Shown here: in pieces, positions 45,433 through 57,345 of the stretch
Numbering within the stretch: position 1 is the first letter of the stretch
How the letters are laid out: each line of letters begins with the position of its first letter
Assembly (NCBI RefSeq): GCF_017873565.1
Contig: NZ_JAGGKH010000009.1
Coordinates: forward strand, 124,001 to 188,000
DNA length: 64,000 bases
DNA from: Lederbergia galactosidilytica
Lineage (GTDB): Bacteria; Bacillota; Bacilli; Bacillales; Bacillaceae_C
Direction: 5' to 3'
Notes under the pieces: generated by a model
Database searches by the model: none
What the model was told of the DNA's origin: nothing
What the model saw: the letters and a program-made list of their open reading frames with translations, nothing else
Made by a program: the position numbers and the translations under genes

Positions 45433-45575
45433 TCAAGGCGCTCGCTTATGGCGACAAGCAAATGTTCTGATCCACTTTCATCGGGTCAGGTTATTAAGCG
45501 GAACATTGGTTAAAAACACGCCGTCCTAGGCTACACCGATGGCGCCTAGAGCTAGACCTAGACCTCAAAAATAAC
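45433..45575. repeat. GCGCCTAG-rich intergenic repeat
   Basis: CGCCGTCCTAGGC (45520-45532), GGCGCCTAGAGCTAG (45540-45554) and the odd-phase GACCTAGACCTC give a GC-rich, self-complementary segment unlike the flanks; a weaker relative is at 51354-51412. No gene is inside. It separates ytrH from its likely promoter region. Confidence 0.4.
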
Positions 45576-45613
45576 CTTCTACTTATTACAATATATGGGA
45601 CAAACATGAAATA

Positions 45614-45642
45614 AATGTATGAAAAAAAGGGTGAAAATAATA
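45614..45642 (-). promoter_or_regulatory. Candidate sigma-E promoter upstream of ytrH
   Basis: On the minus strand CATACATT (45621-45614), a perfect sigma-E -10, lies 14 nt from TATTATT (45642-45636), a weak -35. ytrH-ytrI is a mother-cell operon in B. subtilis. The position is about 200 nt upstream of ytrH. Confidence 0.35.
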
Positions 45643-45871
45643 AAAGGCAAGTAATTGATGAGCTAGCGGAGGAGAGTGGCGGAGCTAGCAGACTGACGCA
45701 AAATCGCGGGATATCTTGGAACAGGAATTTTATAGTAATAAGTTGTGCTCACTAAAATGTATCTGTTCTATTCAATGTTTTTTATTTTATTAATATGGCA
45801 CTCCACAATTATTTCATTTTTTGCCATGCTCGTTCATAATAGTAGTTAGAATAACGGAAAGGGTGGAATTC

Positions 45872-48800
45872 ATGAGTTTTGCCCACTTGCAAATATCAAC
45901 CTCTTATAGCTTACTTTCAAGTACAATCTCTATTCCTGCGCTCGTTGAAAAAGCGAGAAGGTTAGAATACACGGCATTAGCATTAACGGATTACAATGTA
46001 CTATATGGAGTTTTACCTTTTTACAAGGCGTGTGTAAAAGCAGGTATAAAACCTATTATTGGCATGACGGCCATGTATAAAAAGGAGGAGAATGGACCTG
46101 CCTATCCGTTGATCCTCCTTGCACAAAATAATCAGGGGTATAAAAACCTCTTGAAAATCTCTACCATTATAAAAACTGGGGTAGGAGAATCGATCCTTTG
46201 GGGAGAATTAATACCTTATGTACAGGGACTATTTGCTCTTTCCCCGGGTAAAAAAGGCGAGATAGAGCAACTGCTTCAAAATTCCCAGGAAAAAGAAGCG
46301 ATAGATGTTGCCAAACAATATTTAGAAGTTTTTGGGAGCAACCAATTTTATCTTACAGTTCAAAATCATCACGAAGCAGTGGAAAAAGAATTAAAGGAAA
46401 AAGTATTACATTTAGCAACTAGGTTAGACATTTCTCTTGTGGCTACAAATGATGTGCAATATTTAGAACCTGAAGAGGCTTTTGCCCAAGAATGTCTTTT
46501 AGCTATCCGAGATGGTGTTCAAATTACAGTACCAGAAACAAAGGTAAAGAAAGAGTATTATTTTAAAAGCAAACAAGAAATGGAGGAACTTTTTTCTGAT
46601 CTTCCGGAAGCGATAACCAACATTGCTCAAATTGTTGAGGCATGTAATGTAATGGTTGAAACCAACCAGGAATTATTGCCAAAATATCCACTTCCTGAGG
46701 AGAAGAATTCTGCTGATTTCTTAAGAGAATTATGTGAGATTGGATTAGAACAAAGAATTGTTTCTCCAGGTAATCAATATTATGACAGATTAAACTATGA
46801 ATTAAGCACCATTCAAAGGATGGGGTTTAACGACTATTTCTTAATAGTCTGGGACTTTATGAAATATGCCCAGGAGCATGGTATTTTAACAGGACCTGGA
46901 AGGGGGTCTGCCGCTGGATCCCTTGTCGCTTATTTACTTGGCATTACTGATGCTGATCCTATTAAACACCAGTTACTTTTTGAACGTTTTTTAAATCCCG
47001 AAAGAATAAGTATGCCTGATATCGATATTGATTTTCCTGATCATCGTCGCGATGAAGTAATTGAGTATGTGATGAAAAAGTATGGACGGAATCATGTTGC
47101 GCAAATTATTACCTTTGGGACATTTGCCGCAAAAGCGGCGATGCGCGATACCGCTAGGGTGTTTGGGCTCACCTCAGCTGAATTAGAGGAGCTTTCAAAA
47201 TTGATTCCTTCTCGCCTAGGTATATCGTTAAAACAAGCTTTGCAGGAATCAGATGGCTTACAGAAATTTGTCCAACAAACGGAACGAAATCGAATGTTAT
47301 TTGAAACGGCCCTTATTTTGGAAGGTTTACCGCGGCATACTTCCACACATGCTGCAGGTGTTGTCATTGCCGAACAACCATTGACAGAGCTTATTCCTCT
47401 GCAGGGCGCTGAGACAGGGACTTATTTAACACAATTCCCTATGGGGGATTTAGAAGAAATAGGCCTATTGAAGATGGACTTTTTAGGGTTGCGAAATCTG
47501 ACTTTATTAGAACAAATCATGAGAAATGTTGAAAGAAATAATGGTAAGAAATTATCGCTCAACCAGATACCTTTTAAGGATGAAAAGACATTTGCTTTAT
47601 TACAAAAAGGAGATACTTCTGGGATTTTTCAACTAGAGTCAGATGGTATGCGCAAAGTTCTACGCGAATTGAAACCAACAGAATTTGAAGATATTGTTGC
47701 TGTTAATGCTTTATTCAGACCAGGACCGATGGAAAATATACCTGAGTATATTGCTTGTAAACATGGAAAAAAACAAGTGTATTATCCACATCCGGATTTG
47801 CGGCCAATTCTCGAGCTTACATATGGAGTAATCGTCTACCAGGAGCAAATCATGCAAATTGCGGCAACGATGGCTGGTTTTTCATTAGGTGAAGCTGATC
47901 TACTACGGCGTGCTGTTAGTAAGAAGAAGAAAGCTGAATTGGCTAATGAAAGAATTCATTTTGTTCAAGGAGCCCTGAAAAAAGGACATAATGAACAAAC
48001 GGCTAACCAAATTTATGATTTGATTGTTCGCTTTGCCAATTACGGATTTAATCGAAGTCATGCAGTAGCTTATAGCTATATTGCTTGGCAATTAGCTTAT
48101 TTAAAGGCTCATTATCCAAAAGAATTTATGGCTGCCCTTTTAACTTCCGTAATTGGAAATGATCATAAAGTTGCGAAATATATTCATGAAGCGAAACAAT
48201 TAGGGATTAAAATATTACCACCATCTATTAATGCCAGTCAGTATCCTTTTATAGCAAGTGCCGAAGGGATTCGCTTTAGTCTTGGTGCAATTAAAGGCAT
48301 TGGTGTAGCGGCACTACGGGAGATCACTCAACATCGAAAAAGATCGTATCGAGATTTATTCGATTTCTGTATGAGAGTATCACCGAAAGCAGTCAATCGC
48401 AAAGTGTTAGAGGGGCTTGTTTATGCAGGGGCATTAGACGAATTTGGATATGATCGAGGAACTTTACTAGCTACTTTAGATGTGGCTTTAGAACATGCGG
48501 AATTGATGAGACCTTCTGCAGGTAGTGATTTATTTGCTGATGATAAAGAGTTTCAAATTCAGCCTAAATATGTAGAGGTTGATCCGCTGGAAATGGCAGA
48601 TAAACTTTTTTATGAAAAATATTATTTAGGCTTGTATATTTCCGATCACCCTACTAGTATTTACCAAAAACAGTTTTCTGCAGCACAAGTTACACCACTT
48701 ATTCAAATGCAACCTGGATTAAGAAATGTGGCGGCTGGAGTATATATTACGAATGTAAAAAAAATTAGGACCAAAAAAGGCGATCAAATGGCCTTTGTAA

Positions 48801-49219
48801 AAATGAGTGATCCCTCAGGTGAGCTTGAAGGTGTCATATTTCCTGAGGCGTTCCGAAAGTTCGAGGATCTTTGTCAAGAAGGAGAAGTCGTGTTGGTAAT
48901 CGGGAATGCTGAGCAAAGAGAGAATCATATCCAGCTGATTATTAACAGACTTCAAAATCCGAAAACTCTTAAGGAATTAGATCCAGAGAAAAGGGCAAAT
49001 TTATATATAAAGATACCAAGGGATTTGCAACAAAGTGATATCTTATATGAACTTAGAGCAATTCTCGAAAAATATTCTGGTGAGACGATTGTTGTGCTTC
49101 ATTATGAAAGGACAAAAAGAACAATCAAATTAGGGGATAAAGATAGGGTTGACCCCTCGACGCCTTGCCTCGAGGAATTAAAACAGTTATTAGGGAACGA
49201 AAATATTGTTCTTAAATAA
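45872..49219 (+). CDS. dnaE: DNA polymerase III alpha subunit DnaE
   Basis: Error-prone-type replicative polymerase that extends lagging-strand primers before PolC. 1115 residues: N-terminal PHP domain (1-200), polymerase core (with PDIDIDFPD at 382-390 carrying catalytic Asp residues, GPGRGSAAGS just before, and YQEQIMQIA, FNRSHAVAYSYIA later), helix-hairpin-helix, and a C-terminal OB fold (about 960-1050). The PHP metal ligands are degenerate: ISTSYSLL replaces a VHSxYSLL pattern, and ALTDYN replaces ALTDH-like sequences, so no exonuclease activity is expected there. ATG 45872 behind AAAGGGTGG. Confidence 0.96.
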   Translation: MSFAHLQISTSYSLLSSTISIPALVEKARRLEYTALALTDYNVLYGVLPFYKACVKAGIKPIIGMTAMYKKEENGPAYPLILLAQNNQGYKNLLKISTIIKTGVGESILWGELIPYVQGLFALSPGKKGEIEQLLQNSQEKEAIDVAKQYLEVFGSNQFYLTVQNHHEAVEKELKEKVLHLATRLDISLVATNDVQYLEPEEAFAQECLLAIRDGVQITVPETKVKKEYYFKSKQEMEELFSDLPEAITNIAQIVEACNVMVETNQELLPKYPLPEEKNSADFLRELCEIGLEQRIVSPGNQYYDRLNYELSTIQRMGFNDYFLIVWDFMKYAQEHGILTGPGRGSAAGSLVAYLLGITDADPIKHQLLFERFLNPERISMPDIDIDFPDHRRDEVIEYVMKKYGRNHVAQIITFGTFAAKAAMRDTARVFGLTSAELEELSKLIPSRLGISLKQALQESDGLQKFVQQTERNRMLFETALILEGLPRHTSTHAAGVVIAEQPLTELIPLQGAETGTYLTQFPMGDLEEIGLLKMDFLGLRNLTLLEQIMRNVERNNGKKLSLNQIPFKDEKTFALLQKGDTSGIFQLESDGMRKVLRELKPTEFEDIVAVNALFRPGPMENIPEYIACKHGKKQVYYPHPDLRPILELTYGVIVYQEQIMQIAATMAGFSLGEADLLRRAVSKKKKAELANERIHFVQGALKKGHNEQTANQIYDLIVRFANYGFNRSHAVAYSYIAWQLAYLKAHYPKEFMAALLTSVIGNDHKVAKYIHEAKQLGIKILPPSINASQYPFIASAEGIRFSLGAIKGIGVAALREITQHRKRSYRDLFDFCMRVSPKAVNRKVLEGLVYAGALDEFGYDRGTLLATLDVALEHAELMRPSAGSDLFADDKEFQIQPKYVEVDPLEMADKLFYEKYYLGLYISDHPTSIYQKQFSAAQVTPLIQMQPGLRNVAAGVYITNVKKIRTKKGDQMAFVKMSDPSGELEGVIFPEAFRKFEDLCQEGEVVLVIGNAEQRENHIQLIINRLQNPKTLKELDPEKRANLYIKIPRDLQQSDILYELRAILEKYSGETIVVLHYERTKRTIKLGDKDRVDPSTPCLEELKQLLGNENIVLK

Positions 49220-49374
49220 CATGGTTTACAGGATGAGAAATTATAAATGGAGTTTTTTGTCGATTCTAAGCATGTATTAAAATAACTTTTTCAAAGAATA
49301 GAAATATGGTATATTTGTTGGGAAGCTTTTGTGGCCAGACCACTTCGATTTTGGATAAATGTCAATAAAAGTGC

Positions 49375-49456
49375 GTGTTCGAAGAGGAGGGTAAACAGAC
49401 TAACAAGCCGACGAGTGAATCCGTGGTGTTTTACTGGACTTTTTGAACAACCTCTA
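49375..49456. repeat. GTTCAAAAAG-end repeat family, copy 5
   Basis: GTGTTCGAAGAGG (49375-49387) at the left and GGACTTTTTGAACAACCTCT (49436-49455) at the right; the right end is 20/21 identical to that of copy 1. It ends directly before the malic enzyme ribosome binding site. Confidence 0.6.
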
Positions 49457-49472
49457 AAAGGAGCGAGTCTTA

Positions 49473-50708
49473 TTGTCTTTACGTGAAGAAGCACTGCACA
49501 TGCATAAACTCCATAAAGGGAAGCTGGAATCTAAATCAAAGATTGAAGTTAAAAATGCTAAGGATTTAAGCTTAGCTTATTCACCAGGTGTTGCTGAGCC
49601 TTGCAAAGTTATTTATGAAAAACCGGAAATGCAATATGAATATACAATGAAGGGGAATATGGTTGGGGTTGTTACAAATGGCACAGCTGTGCTTGGGCTC
49701 GGAAATATCGGTCCCGAAGCGGCCTTGCCAGTCATGGAGGGAAAAGCAGTATTATTTAAAAGCTTTGCTGGTGTAGATGCCTTTCCCATTTGTTTAAAGA
49801 CAACAGATATTGAGGAGATCATTCAAACAGTAAAATTGTTAGAGCCCAATTTTGGCGGTATTAATTTAGAAGACATTGCCGCACCTCATTGTTTTACCAT
49901 TGAAAATAGGTTGAAAAAGGAAACGAGTATTCCCATTTTTCACGATGATCAACACGGTACTGCTATTGTAACGGTTGCTGGGTTGGTCAACGCTCTTAAG
50001 CTAACTAACCGCAAAATCAATAATATTAAAGTGGTACTTAATGGCGCAGGGGCAGCTGGAATTGCTATTATAAAACTGCTTTCGAGTTATGGTGTGCGAG
50101 ATATTATTATGTGCGATTCAAAGGGCGCTATTTATGAAGGACGCCCTGAAGGTATGAATACGGTAAAAGAGGAAGTAGCAAAATATACCAATCTCCACAA
50201 ATTAAAAGGGAAACTCGCTGATGTCATCAAAAATACAGACGTCTTTATCGGGGTATCTGTAGCAGGTGCATTAACTAGTGAGATGGTCAAATCTATGAAT
50301 GAAAATCCAATTATATTTGCTATGGCAAACCCAGAGCCAGAAATCATGCCAGCTGAGGCAAAAGCTGCGGGGGCCATGGTAATTGGAACAGGTAGGTCTG
50401 ATTTCCCTAACCAAGTTAATAATGTATTAGCTTTTCCAGGGATTTTTAGGGGAGCATTAGATGTGAGAGCTACGCATATCAATGAGGAAATGAAGCAGGC
50501 GGCGGTTGAGGCAATTGCTAATCTGATTCCGGATGATAAAAGATCAACAGATTATATTATTCCTGATCCCTTTGATCCGCGTGTTGCCCCTGATGTGGCT
50601 GCTGCAGTAGCGAAGGCGGCTATGGAGACTGGTGTTGCTCGTATAAAAGTCAATCCAGATGAAATTCGGGAAAAGACAAGGCAACTCGCTATAATTGGAA
50701 AAGAATGA
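49473..50708 (+). CDS. ytsJ: NADP-type malic enzyme (YtsJ)
   Basis: Oxidatively decarboxylates malate to pyruvate. 411 residues: NAKDLSLAYSPGVAEPC, GNIGPEAALPVMEGKA and FHDDQHGTAI (divalent metal, Asp ligands), then a Rossmann domain with GAGAAGIAIIKLL. In B. subtilis YtsJ is the main malic enzyme and NADPH source on malate. TTG 49473 start (MSLREEALHMHK) with AAAGGAG at 49457-49463. The GntR gene follows at once, so they may be cotranscribed. Confidence 0.94.
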   Translation: MSLREEALHMHKLHKGKLESKSKIEVKNAKDLSLAYSPGVAEPCKVIYEKPEMQYEYTMKGNMVGVVTNGTAVLGLGNIGPEAALPVMEGKAVLFKSFAGVDAFPICLKTTDIEEIIQTVKLLEPNFGGINLEDIAAPHCFTIENRLKKETSIPIFHDDQHGTAIVTVAGLVNALKLTNRKINNIKVVLNGAGAAGIAIIKLLSSYGVRDIIMCDSKGAIYEGRPEGMNTVKEEVAKYTNLHKLKGKLADVIKNTDVFIGVSVAGALTSEMVKSMNENPIIFAMANPEPEIMPAEAKAAGAMVIGTGRSDFPNQVNNVLAFPGIFRGALDVRATHINEEMKQAAVEAIANLIPDDKRSTDYIIPDPFDPRVAPDVAAAVAKAAMETGVARIKVNPDEIREKTRQLAIIGKE

Positions 50709-51272
50709 GTGAAACTTACGATGAATATGGAGAATGAGCAGTCGAAAGTATATCTGGGAATTGTTCAAGATATAAAAAAGATAATTTTAACGGACGGTCT
50801 CAAACAAGGTGATAAAATTCCATCAGAAAGAGAATTATCTGAGCGACTTAAGGTAGGAAGGTCTTCTGTTCGAGAAGCCCTAAGAGCCCTTGAGCTTTTA
50901 GGGTTAATTGAGACACGCAGAGGAGAAGGGACCTTTCTATCGGATTTTAAAAATCATCAGTTAATTAAGTTGCTCGGAATGTTTATACTGGAGGATCCAT
51001 TAGTACAAGAAGATTTAGACGATACAAAAAGGATCTTGGAAAAAGAACTTTATTTAAGTATTCGCTCTTTATCGGACAAGTCAGGTATTAAGGCTTTGCG
51101 TGATCACATTAATGAGCAGGGACCAGTGGAATTAGAACATGTTCTTAGACTATCTAATAATCGATTGTTATTTAGAATTTGGGAAGTGCTTAATAGCTAT
51201 TCCACTAAGACGCAGCAGCCAGATAATATAGTAGATCAAAAGTATATAGAAGCATTATTGACTGAAAACTAA
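50709..51272 (+). CDS. GntR-family regulator (FadR-like, short)
   Basis: 187 residues. The N-terminal winged helix (about 15-75; GDKIPSERELSERLKVGRSS, then LELLGLIETRRGEGTFLSD) is a classic GntR domain. The C-terminal effector part is only about 100 residues and lacks a recognisable FCD metal-binding pattern, shorter than FadR-type regulators (about 230). Placed between malic enzyme and accDA, it may regulate fatty-acid synthesis entry; this is inference. GTG 50709 with GGAAAAG upstream fits best, though ATG 50721 is possible. Confidence 0.85.
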   Translation: MKLTMNMENEQSKVYLGIVQDIKKIILTDGLKQGDKIPSERELSERLKVGRSSVREALRALELLGLIETRRGEGTFLSDFKNHQLIKLLGMFILEDPLVQEDLDDTKRILEKELYLSIRSLSDKSGIKALRDHINEQGPVELEHVLRLSNNRLLFRIWEVLNSYSTKTQQPDNIVDQKYIEALLTEN

Positions 51273-51585
51273 GCATCATAAAGCCATTTTTTACTGTTAA
51301 AAATTGTAAAATAGAACCTTTGGTTAGTTTTAAATAAAGACTGTAATCATCCAGCTCTAGCGTTTAGCACCTAGTAAATTTACGCCTTCTACCTTCGCAT
51401 AACGGCATTGCGCCAGGACGATGAGGGAGTAGATTGTTGGTAAAATAGGTATTGCCTCAGGATATGGCCATGTTAGCCGTTGATCCTTTCTAAATAAATT
51501 TGCACGTGTTAAATAGGCAGCTTGCGCTATTGTTAGGAGAAACAGTATCTGGCAAAATTGTGAAAGCCGATAGGGGGAGAGCCAT
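51273..51585. other. Intergenic region before accD with degraded repeat
   Basis: No gene is supported. 51354-51412 (CCAGCTCTAGCG, CACCTAGT, CTTCGCATAACGGC) looks like a worn copy of the GCGCCTAG-rich repeat near 45530. The promoter for accDA must be here or upstream of ytsJ; none is distinct. Confidence 0.4.
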
Positions 51586-52455
51586 TTGCTTAAAGATTTT
51601 TTTTCAAAACCGAAAAAAAGGAAATATGCAGCAGTTCCTTCAGAAGCTGCTAAAACGGATGTTCCTGAAGGCATTATGACAAAATGCCCAGAATGTAAGA
51701 AAATTATGTATACGAAAGATTTGAGGAAAAATTTAAAAGTATGTTTACATTGTGAGCATCATTTACGAATGACAAGCTATGAACGTGTTGAAAGTTTGTT
51801 AGATGAAGGAAGCTTCCAAGAATTTAAGGAAAATATCTCAACAGGAAACCCATTAGAATTTCCTGGATATTTAGAGAAAGTTGAACAAGATAAAACGAAG
51901 ACAGACTTAGATGAAGCTGTCTTAACCGGAACAGGAATGATAGAAGACCAACAAGTTGTGATAGCAATTATGGATTCATATTTCCGTATGGGTAGTATGG
52001 GATCTGTAGTAGGGGAGAAGATTGCCAGAGCCATTGAGAAAGCAGGAGAAATGAAGGTGCCTTTTTTAATTTTCACCGCTTCAGGTGGAGCTAGAATGCA
52101 GGAGGGAATTTTATCTCTGATGCAAATGGCTAAAACTAGTTCGGCATTGAAAATGTTTAGTGAGCAAGGTGGGTTAATTGTATCGGTTATGACACATCCA
52201 ACAACAGGTGGTGTTTCAGCTAGCTTTGCTTCGTTAGGGGACTTTAACTTTGCTGAGCCAGGAGCTTTGATTGGTTTCGCTGGGCGTCGAGTCATCGAGC
52301 AAACCATTCGCGAAGATTTACCTGATGATTTTCAGACCGCGGAATTTCTATTAGACCATGGTCAATTGGATGGAGTTATTCATCGACGTGATTTAAAAGA
52401 AAGGTTAGCAACGATATTAGATATTCATCAGCAAGAAGGTGAACGAATATGGTAA
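51586..52455 (+). CDS. accD: Acetyl-CoA carboxylase carboxyltransferase beta subunit
   Basis: Part of the carboxyltransferase that makes malonyl-CoA for fatty-acid synthesis. 289 residues: N-terminal zinc ribbon with Cys34, Cys37, Cys53 and Cys56 (CPEC, CLHC), then the crotonase-type domain with [12 protein letters not shown] and [12 protein letters not shown] 51586 behind GGGGGAGAG. Overlaps accA by 7 nt and pairs with it in the alpha2-beta2 complex. Confidence 0.97.
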   Translation: MLKDFFSKPKKRKYAAVPSEAAKTDVPEGIMTKCPECKKIMYTKDLRKNLKVCLHCEHHLRMTSYERVESLLDEGSFQEFKENISTGNPLEFPGYLEKVEQDKTKTDLDEAVLTGTGMIEDQQVVIAIMDSYFRMGSMGSVVGEKIARAIEKAGEMKVPFLIFTASGGARMQEGILSLMQMAKTSSALKMFSEQGGLIVSVMTHPTTGGVSASFASLGDFNFAEPGALIGFAGRRVIEQTIREDLPDDFQTAEFLLDHGQLDGVIHRRDLKERLATILDIHQQEGERIW

Positions 52456-53435
52456 ATGAGATTGATTTTGATAAGCCTGTTTTGGAACTGCGGAAAAAAA
52501 TCGCCGAGCTAAGAGAGTTTACCAGGGATTCAGATGTAGATTTAACGGATGAAATTGATAAATTGGAAAAACGTTTAGAGAAGCTAGAAAATGAGGTCTA
52601 TGAAAATTTAGCACCATGGGACCGTGTGCAAATTGCGAGGAATTCGAACCGCCCAACGACATTGGATTATATTCAATATCTTTTTACTGATTTTATAGAG
52701 TTGCACGGTGATCGTGTATTCGGAGATGACAAGGCGATTGTCGGCGGGATTGCAAAATACAAAGGTCTTCCTGTGACGGTGATTGGTCACCAACGTGGGC
52801 GGGATACAAAAGAAAATATTTATCGGAATTTTGGTATGCCTCATCCAGAGGGATTTCGTAAAGCTTTACGTCTAATGAAGCAGGCTGAGAAATTTGAACG
52901 ACCAATTATTTGTTTTGTTGACACAAAAGGGGCTTATCCCGGTAAAGCTGCTGAGGAAAGAGGGCAAAGTGAGGCTATTGCTCGTAATTTATTTGAAATG
53001 GCTGGAATCACCGTTCCTATTATTTGCATTGTAACAGGAGAAGGCGGTAGTGGTGGCGCTCTCGGTTTAGGAGTTGGAAATCGTATCTTTATGCTTGAAA
53101 ACTCCGTATATTCTGTTATTTCTCCAGAAGGAGCAGCAAGTATTTTGTGGAAAGATACCTCATTATCTAAAAAAGCAGCTGAAGCTATGAAAATAACGGC
53201 ATCAGATCTACTTGAATTTAATATTATTGATGAAATTATCCCAGAAGTAAAAGGTGGCGCACACAAAGACATAGAACGCCAAGCGGAATTTATAGATCCT
53301 ATTTTATATCAAGCATTGAAGGAATTAACCGAGCTTACTCAAGATGAACGAGTAAAAGATCGTTATGATAAATTTAGACAGATGGGCAAGTTTATAGAAA
53401 CGAAAGAGCCTGAAAAAAGTCCTATAAAATCTTAA
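52449..53435 (+). CDS. accA: Acetyl-CoA carboxylase carboxyltransferase alpha subunit
   Basis: Partner of AccD. 328 residues: N-terminal coiled-coil (about 10-45), then the crotonase-fold domain with [15 protein letters not shown]-like sequence ([11 protein letters not shown]), [26 protein letters not shown] and [17 protein letters not shown] 52449 lies inside the accD end, so translation is coupled. A stem-loop pair follows before pfkA. Confidence 0.97.
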   Translation: MVNEIDFDKPVLELRKKIAELREFTRDSDVDLTDEIDKLEKRLEKLENEVYENLAPWDRVQIARNSNRPTTLDYIQYLFTDFIELHGDRVFGDDKAIVGGIAKYKGLPVTVIGHQRGRDTKENIYRNFGMPHPEGFRKALRLMKQAEKFERPIICFVDTKGAYPGKAAEERGQSEAIARNLFEMAGITVPIICIVTGEGGSGGALGLGVGNRIFMLENSVYSVISPEGAASILWKDTSLSKKAAEAMKITASDLLEFNIIDEIIPEVKGGAHKDIERQAEFIDPILYQALKELTELTQDERVKDRYDKFRQMGKFIETKEPEKSPIKS

Positions 53436-54737
<1,302 letters not shown>

Positions 54738-54765
54738 GTAGGCAATATTCTAGGAGGAACGAAAG

Positions 54766-56526
54766 ATGAAAAAGACAAAAATAGTTTGTACAATTGGACC
54801 TGCAAGTGAAAATTCGGATACATTATATGATTTAATCCAAGCTGGTATGAATGTTGCGCGTTTAAACTTCTCACATGGAGATCATGAAGAACATCTGAAT
54901 CGAATTGTTAATATTCGTGAGTCTGCTAAGAAAGCTGGGAAAAATGTAGGGATTTTATTGGATACAAAAGGACCTGAAATTCGTACCCATAATATGAAAG
55001 ACGGTGCTATTGAATTAAAACAAGGCTCTACGGTTGTTGTTTCCATGAAAGAAGTTTTAGGCACTGAAGAGAAATTTTCCTTATCTTATGCTGGACTAAT
55101 TGATGATGTTCATATCGGTTCTATTATTTTGCTAGATGACGGATTAATTGGATTAGAAGTAATTGAAATCAAAAAAGAGAATGATGAAATTATCACGAAA
55201 GTAATGAATAGTGGAACACTTAAAAATAAAAAAGGTGTGAACGTTCCAGGTGTCTCTGTGAACTTGCCAGGTATTACAGAGAAAGATGCAAAAGATATTT
55301 TGTTCGGTATTGAGCAAGGTATTGATTTTATTGCCGCTTCTTTTGTAAGAAGAGCTTCTGATGTAATTGAAATTCGTCAATTGTTAGAAGAAAATGGTGG
55401 GGAATATATTCATATTATCCCTAAAATTGAAAATCAAGAGGGCGTAGATAATATCGATGAAATCCTTGCTGTGTCTGACGGTTTAATGGTTGCACGTGGG
55501 GATTTAGGTGTGGAAATTCCAACTGAGGCTGTGCCATTGGTTCAAAAAATGTTGATCCGCAAATGTAATGAATCAGGTAAGCCAGTTATTACAGCAACTC
55601 AGATGCTAGATTCTATGCAACGTAACCCACGACCAACTAGAGCTGAAGCGAGTGACGTAGCGAATGCAATCCTAGATGGATCAGATGCAGTCATGTTATC
55701 TGGAGAAACTGCAGCGGGTTCTTATCCAGTGGAAGCTGTACAAACAATGAACAATATTGCTGAAAAAACAGAACAAGCTATGAATCATAAAGAAATTCTA
55801 AGTTATCTAAGTAAAAATAGTGAAGTGAATATGACAGATGCAATTTGTCAGTCAGTTGCACATACGGCTATTAATCTAGATGTAAGTGCGATTGTGACGC
55901 CAACAGAAAGCGGCCATACTGCTCGCATGATTTCGAAATACCGTCCGAAGGTTCCTATTATCGCTATAACACATGAAGAAACAATTGTACGTAGATTAAT
56001 GCTTCAATGGGGAGTGTATCCACAGTTAGGACAAAAAGTAATAAGTACAGATGAAATGTTAGAAGGAGCAGTTACAGAAAGCCTAAATTCTGGCTTAGTA
56101 AAACATGGTGACTTGATACTTATTACAGGTGGAGTTCCAGTTGGAGAAGCAGGAGCAACTAACTTGATGAAGCTTCATGTTTTAGGTGATGTGCTTGCTA
56201 AGGGACAAGGAATCGGGAGAAAAACGGCAGTGGGTAAAGCTGTTGTGACAAGAAATGCTGACGAAGCAAACGAAAAGGTTGAACAAGGAAGTGTCATGGT
56301 AGCAATCGGTACTGATCGCGATATGGTTCCAGCCTTAGAGAAATGTTCTGCATTAATCACTGAAGAAGGCGGTTTAACAAGTCATGCTGCCGTTGTTGGC
56401 CTTAACTTGGGAATCCCGGTGATTGTAGGGGTAGAAAATGCAACTAAATTATTAAAAGATGGCCAAGAAATAACAGTAGATGCAACGCGAGGCGTTATCT
56501 ACAATGGCCATGCTAGTGTGTTGTAA
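54766..56526 (+). CDS. pyk: Pyruvate kinase with C-terminal PEP-utiliser domain
   Basis: Last step of glycolysis, PEP + ADP to pyruvate + ATP. 586 residues: the (beta/alpha)8 domain with [34 protein letters not shown] and [17 protein letters not shown] (active-site Lys/Glu), and the extra C-terminal domain of Bacillales enzymes (about 475-586) with [15 protein letters not shown], whose His aligns with phosphohistidine domains. ATG 54766 behind TAGGAGG. In an operon with pfkA; a terminator follows. Confidence 0.97.
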   Translation: MKKTKIVCTIGPASENSDTLYDLIQAGMNVARLNFSHGDHEEHLNRIVNIRESAKKAGKNVGILLDTKGPEIRTHNMKDGAIELKQGSTVVVSMKEVLGTEEKFSLSYAGLIDDVHIGSIILLDDGLIGLEVIEIKKENDEIITKVMNSGTLKNKKGVNVPGVSVNLPGITEKDAKDILFGIEQGIDFIAASFVRRASDVIEIRQLLEENGGEYIHIIPKIENQEGVDNIDEILAVSDGLMVARGDLGVEIPTEAVPLVQKMLIRKCNESGKPVITATQMLDSMQRNPRPTRAEASDVANAILDGSDAVMLSGETAAGSYPVEAVQTMNNIAEKTEQAMNHKEILSYLSKNSEVNMTDAICQSVAHTAINLDVSAIVTPTESGHTARMISKYRPKVPIIAITHEETIVRRLMLQWGVYPQLGQKVISTDEMLEGAVTESLNSGLVKHGDLILITGGVPVGEAGATNLMKLHVLGDVLAKGQGIGRKTAVGKAVVTRNADEANEKVEQGSVMVAIGTDRDMVPALEKCSALITEEGGLTSHAAVVGLNLGIPVIVGVENATKLLKDGQEITVDATRGVIYNGHASVL

Positions 56527-56560
56527 TCTCTTAATAAAAAGAAAATTAATCTAAGTAAGG

Positions 56561-56610
56561 AAGGGGTCTCCAACTAGCCAGTTTTCGGTCAGTGGAGGTC
56601 CTTTTTTATT
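56561..56610 (+). terminator. pfkA-pyk terminator
   Basis: AAGGGGTCTCC and GGAGGTCCTTTT arms (56561-56604) with more pairing inside (AACTAG...), then a T run. Confidence 0.75.
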
Positions 56611-56735
56611 ACTGGAAATTTTTGATATAAAAGCACTTGTGTAAGAACTAAAGCGTCTTAAAAAGGGCAACAAAGCAACCTATATGTTAGTATAATATAA
56701 TAGGCAAACAAAGAAATCTTGGGGATGTGGACGAT

Positions 56736-57122
56736 ATGAAGTTATGGATATTTTTGTTTATTTTGCTCTCAGCCCTGGAAATTGGTGTTTTCCTGTTAGC
56801 AGGAAAGTTAATGGGGGTTATCCCAACTGTGTTATTAATTATTGTAACAGGCATGGCAGGAGCCTTCTTTACTAAGAAGCAAGGTTTGAATGTCTTTTAT
56901 CAGTTGCAAGCTCAAATTCAAAATGGCGAGCCTCCAGGAATGGCCATTTTAGACGGAGTTTGCGTGTTAATCGGAGGGATTCTCTTAATTAGTCCCGGGT
57001 TTATCACTGATTTTATGGGATTGTTACTTTTAATTCCTTTTATACGTAAGTTTATTAGACCTTCAATGATAAAGATCATCAAAAATTGGGTGAATCGTAA
57101 ACAAGTATATATTTATCGATAA
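56736..57122 (+). CDS. fxsA: FxsA family membrane protein
   Basis: 128 residues with three to four hydrophobic segments; the family signature is LSALEIGVFLLAGKLMGVIPT and GPP-like GVCVLIGGILLISPGFITDFMGLLLLIP, seen here as pieces ALEIGVFLLAG and LISPGFITDFMG. Interacts with FxsA-type partners, including phage exclusion in E. coli; role in Bacillus unknown. ATG 56736 with GGGGATG upstream; the GTG at 56727 would overlap it. Confidence 0.9.
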   Translation: MKLWIFLFILLSALEIGVFLLAGKLMGVIPTVLLIIVTGMAGAFFTKKQGLNVFYQLQAQIQNGEPPGMAILDGVCVLIGGILLISPGFITDFMGLLLLIPFIRKFIRPSMIKIIKNWVNRKQVYIYR

Positions 57123-57196
57123 GGAAAGCTCCACAATATTCAGGCTATGTTACCGTTAAAGTATATGAAAAGCTTTAGTTTTACGTTCGAATGAGA

Positions 57197-57277
57197 AAAA
57201 AGAGCCTAACATGAGCTGTCTTCGAATTTTGGATTGTGTCTAAAATTTCGAGACAATCAAAGATAGGCTCTTTTCTT
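57197..57277. terminator. Bidirectional terminator between fxsA and ytvI
   Basis: Long imperfect arms: AAAAGAGCCTAACATGAGCT near 57197-57216 with AGATAGGCTCTTTT near 57262-57275, and inner TTCGAA.. and TTTCGAGAC pieces. A-rich on one side, T-rich on the other. Confidence 0.65.
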
Positions 57278-57345
57278 CATTGCTTAGCACGGGCTACCCC
57301 ATCCAATTAGCTGATAGCTAGTATGATAATTTAAATGCTAATGGG

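Noticed and set aside
51363-51378. TTTAGCACCTAGTAAA upstream of accDA, resembling a FapR (fatty-acid regulator) operator
   Set aside because: It lies inside a worn copy of the GCGCCTAG-rich repeat near 45530, matches FapR only in part, and accDA is not a FapR target in B. subtilis.
51357-51674. Minus-strand frame of 105 codons across the accD start
   Set aside because: It is the shadow of accD and a repeat; no ribosome binding site or protein signature.
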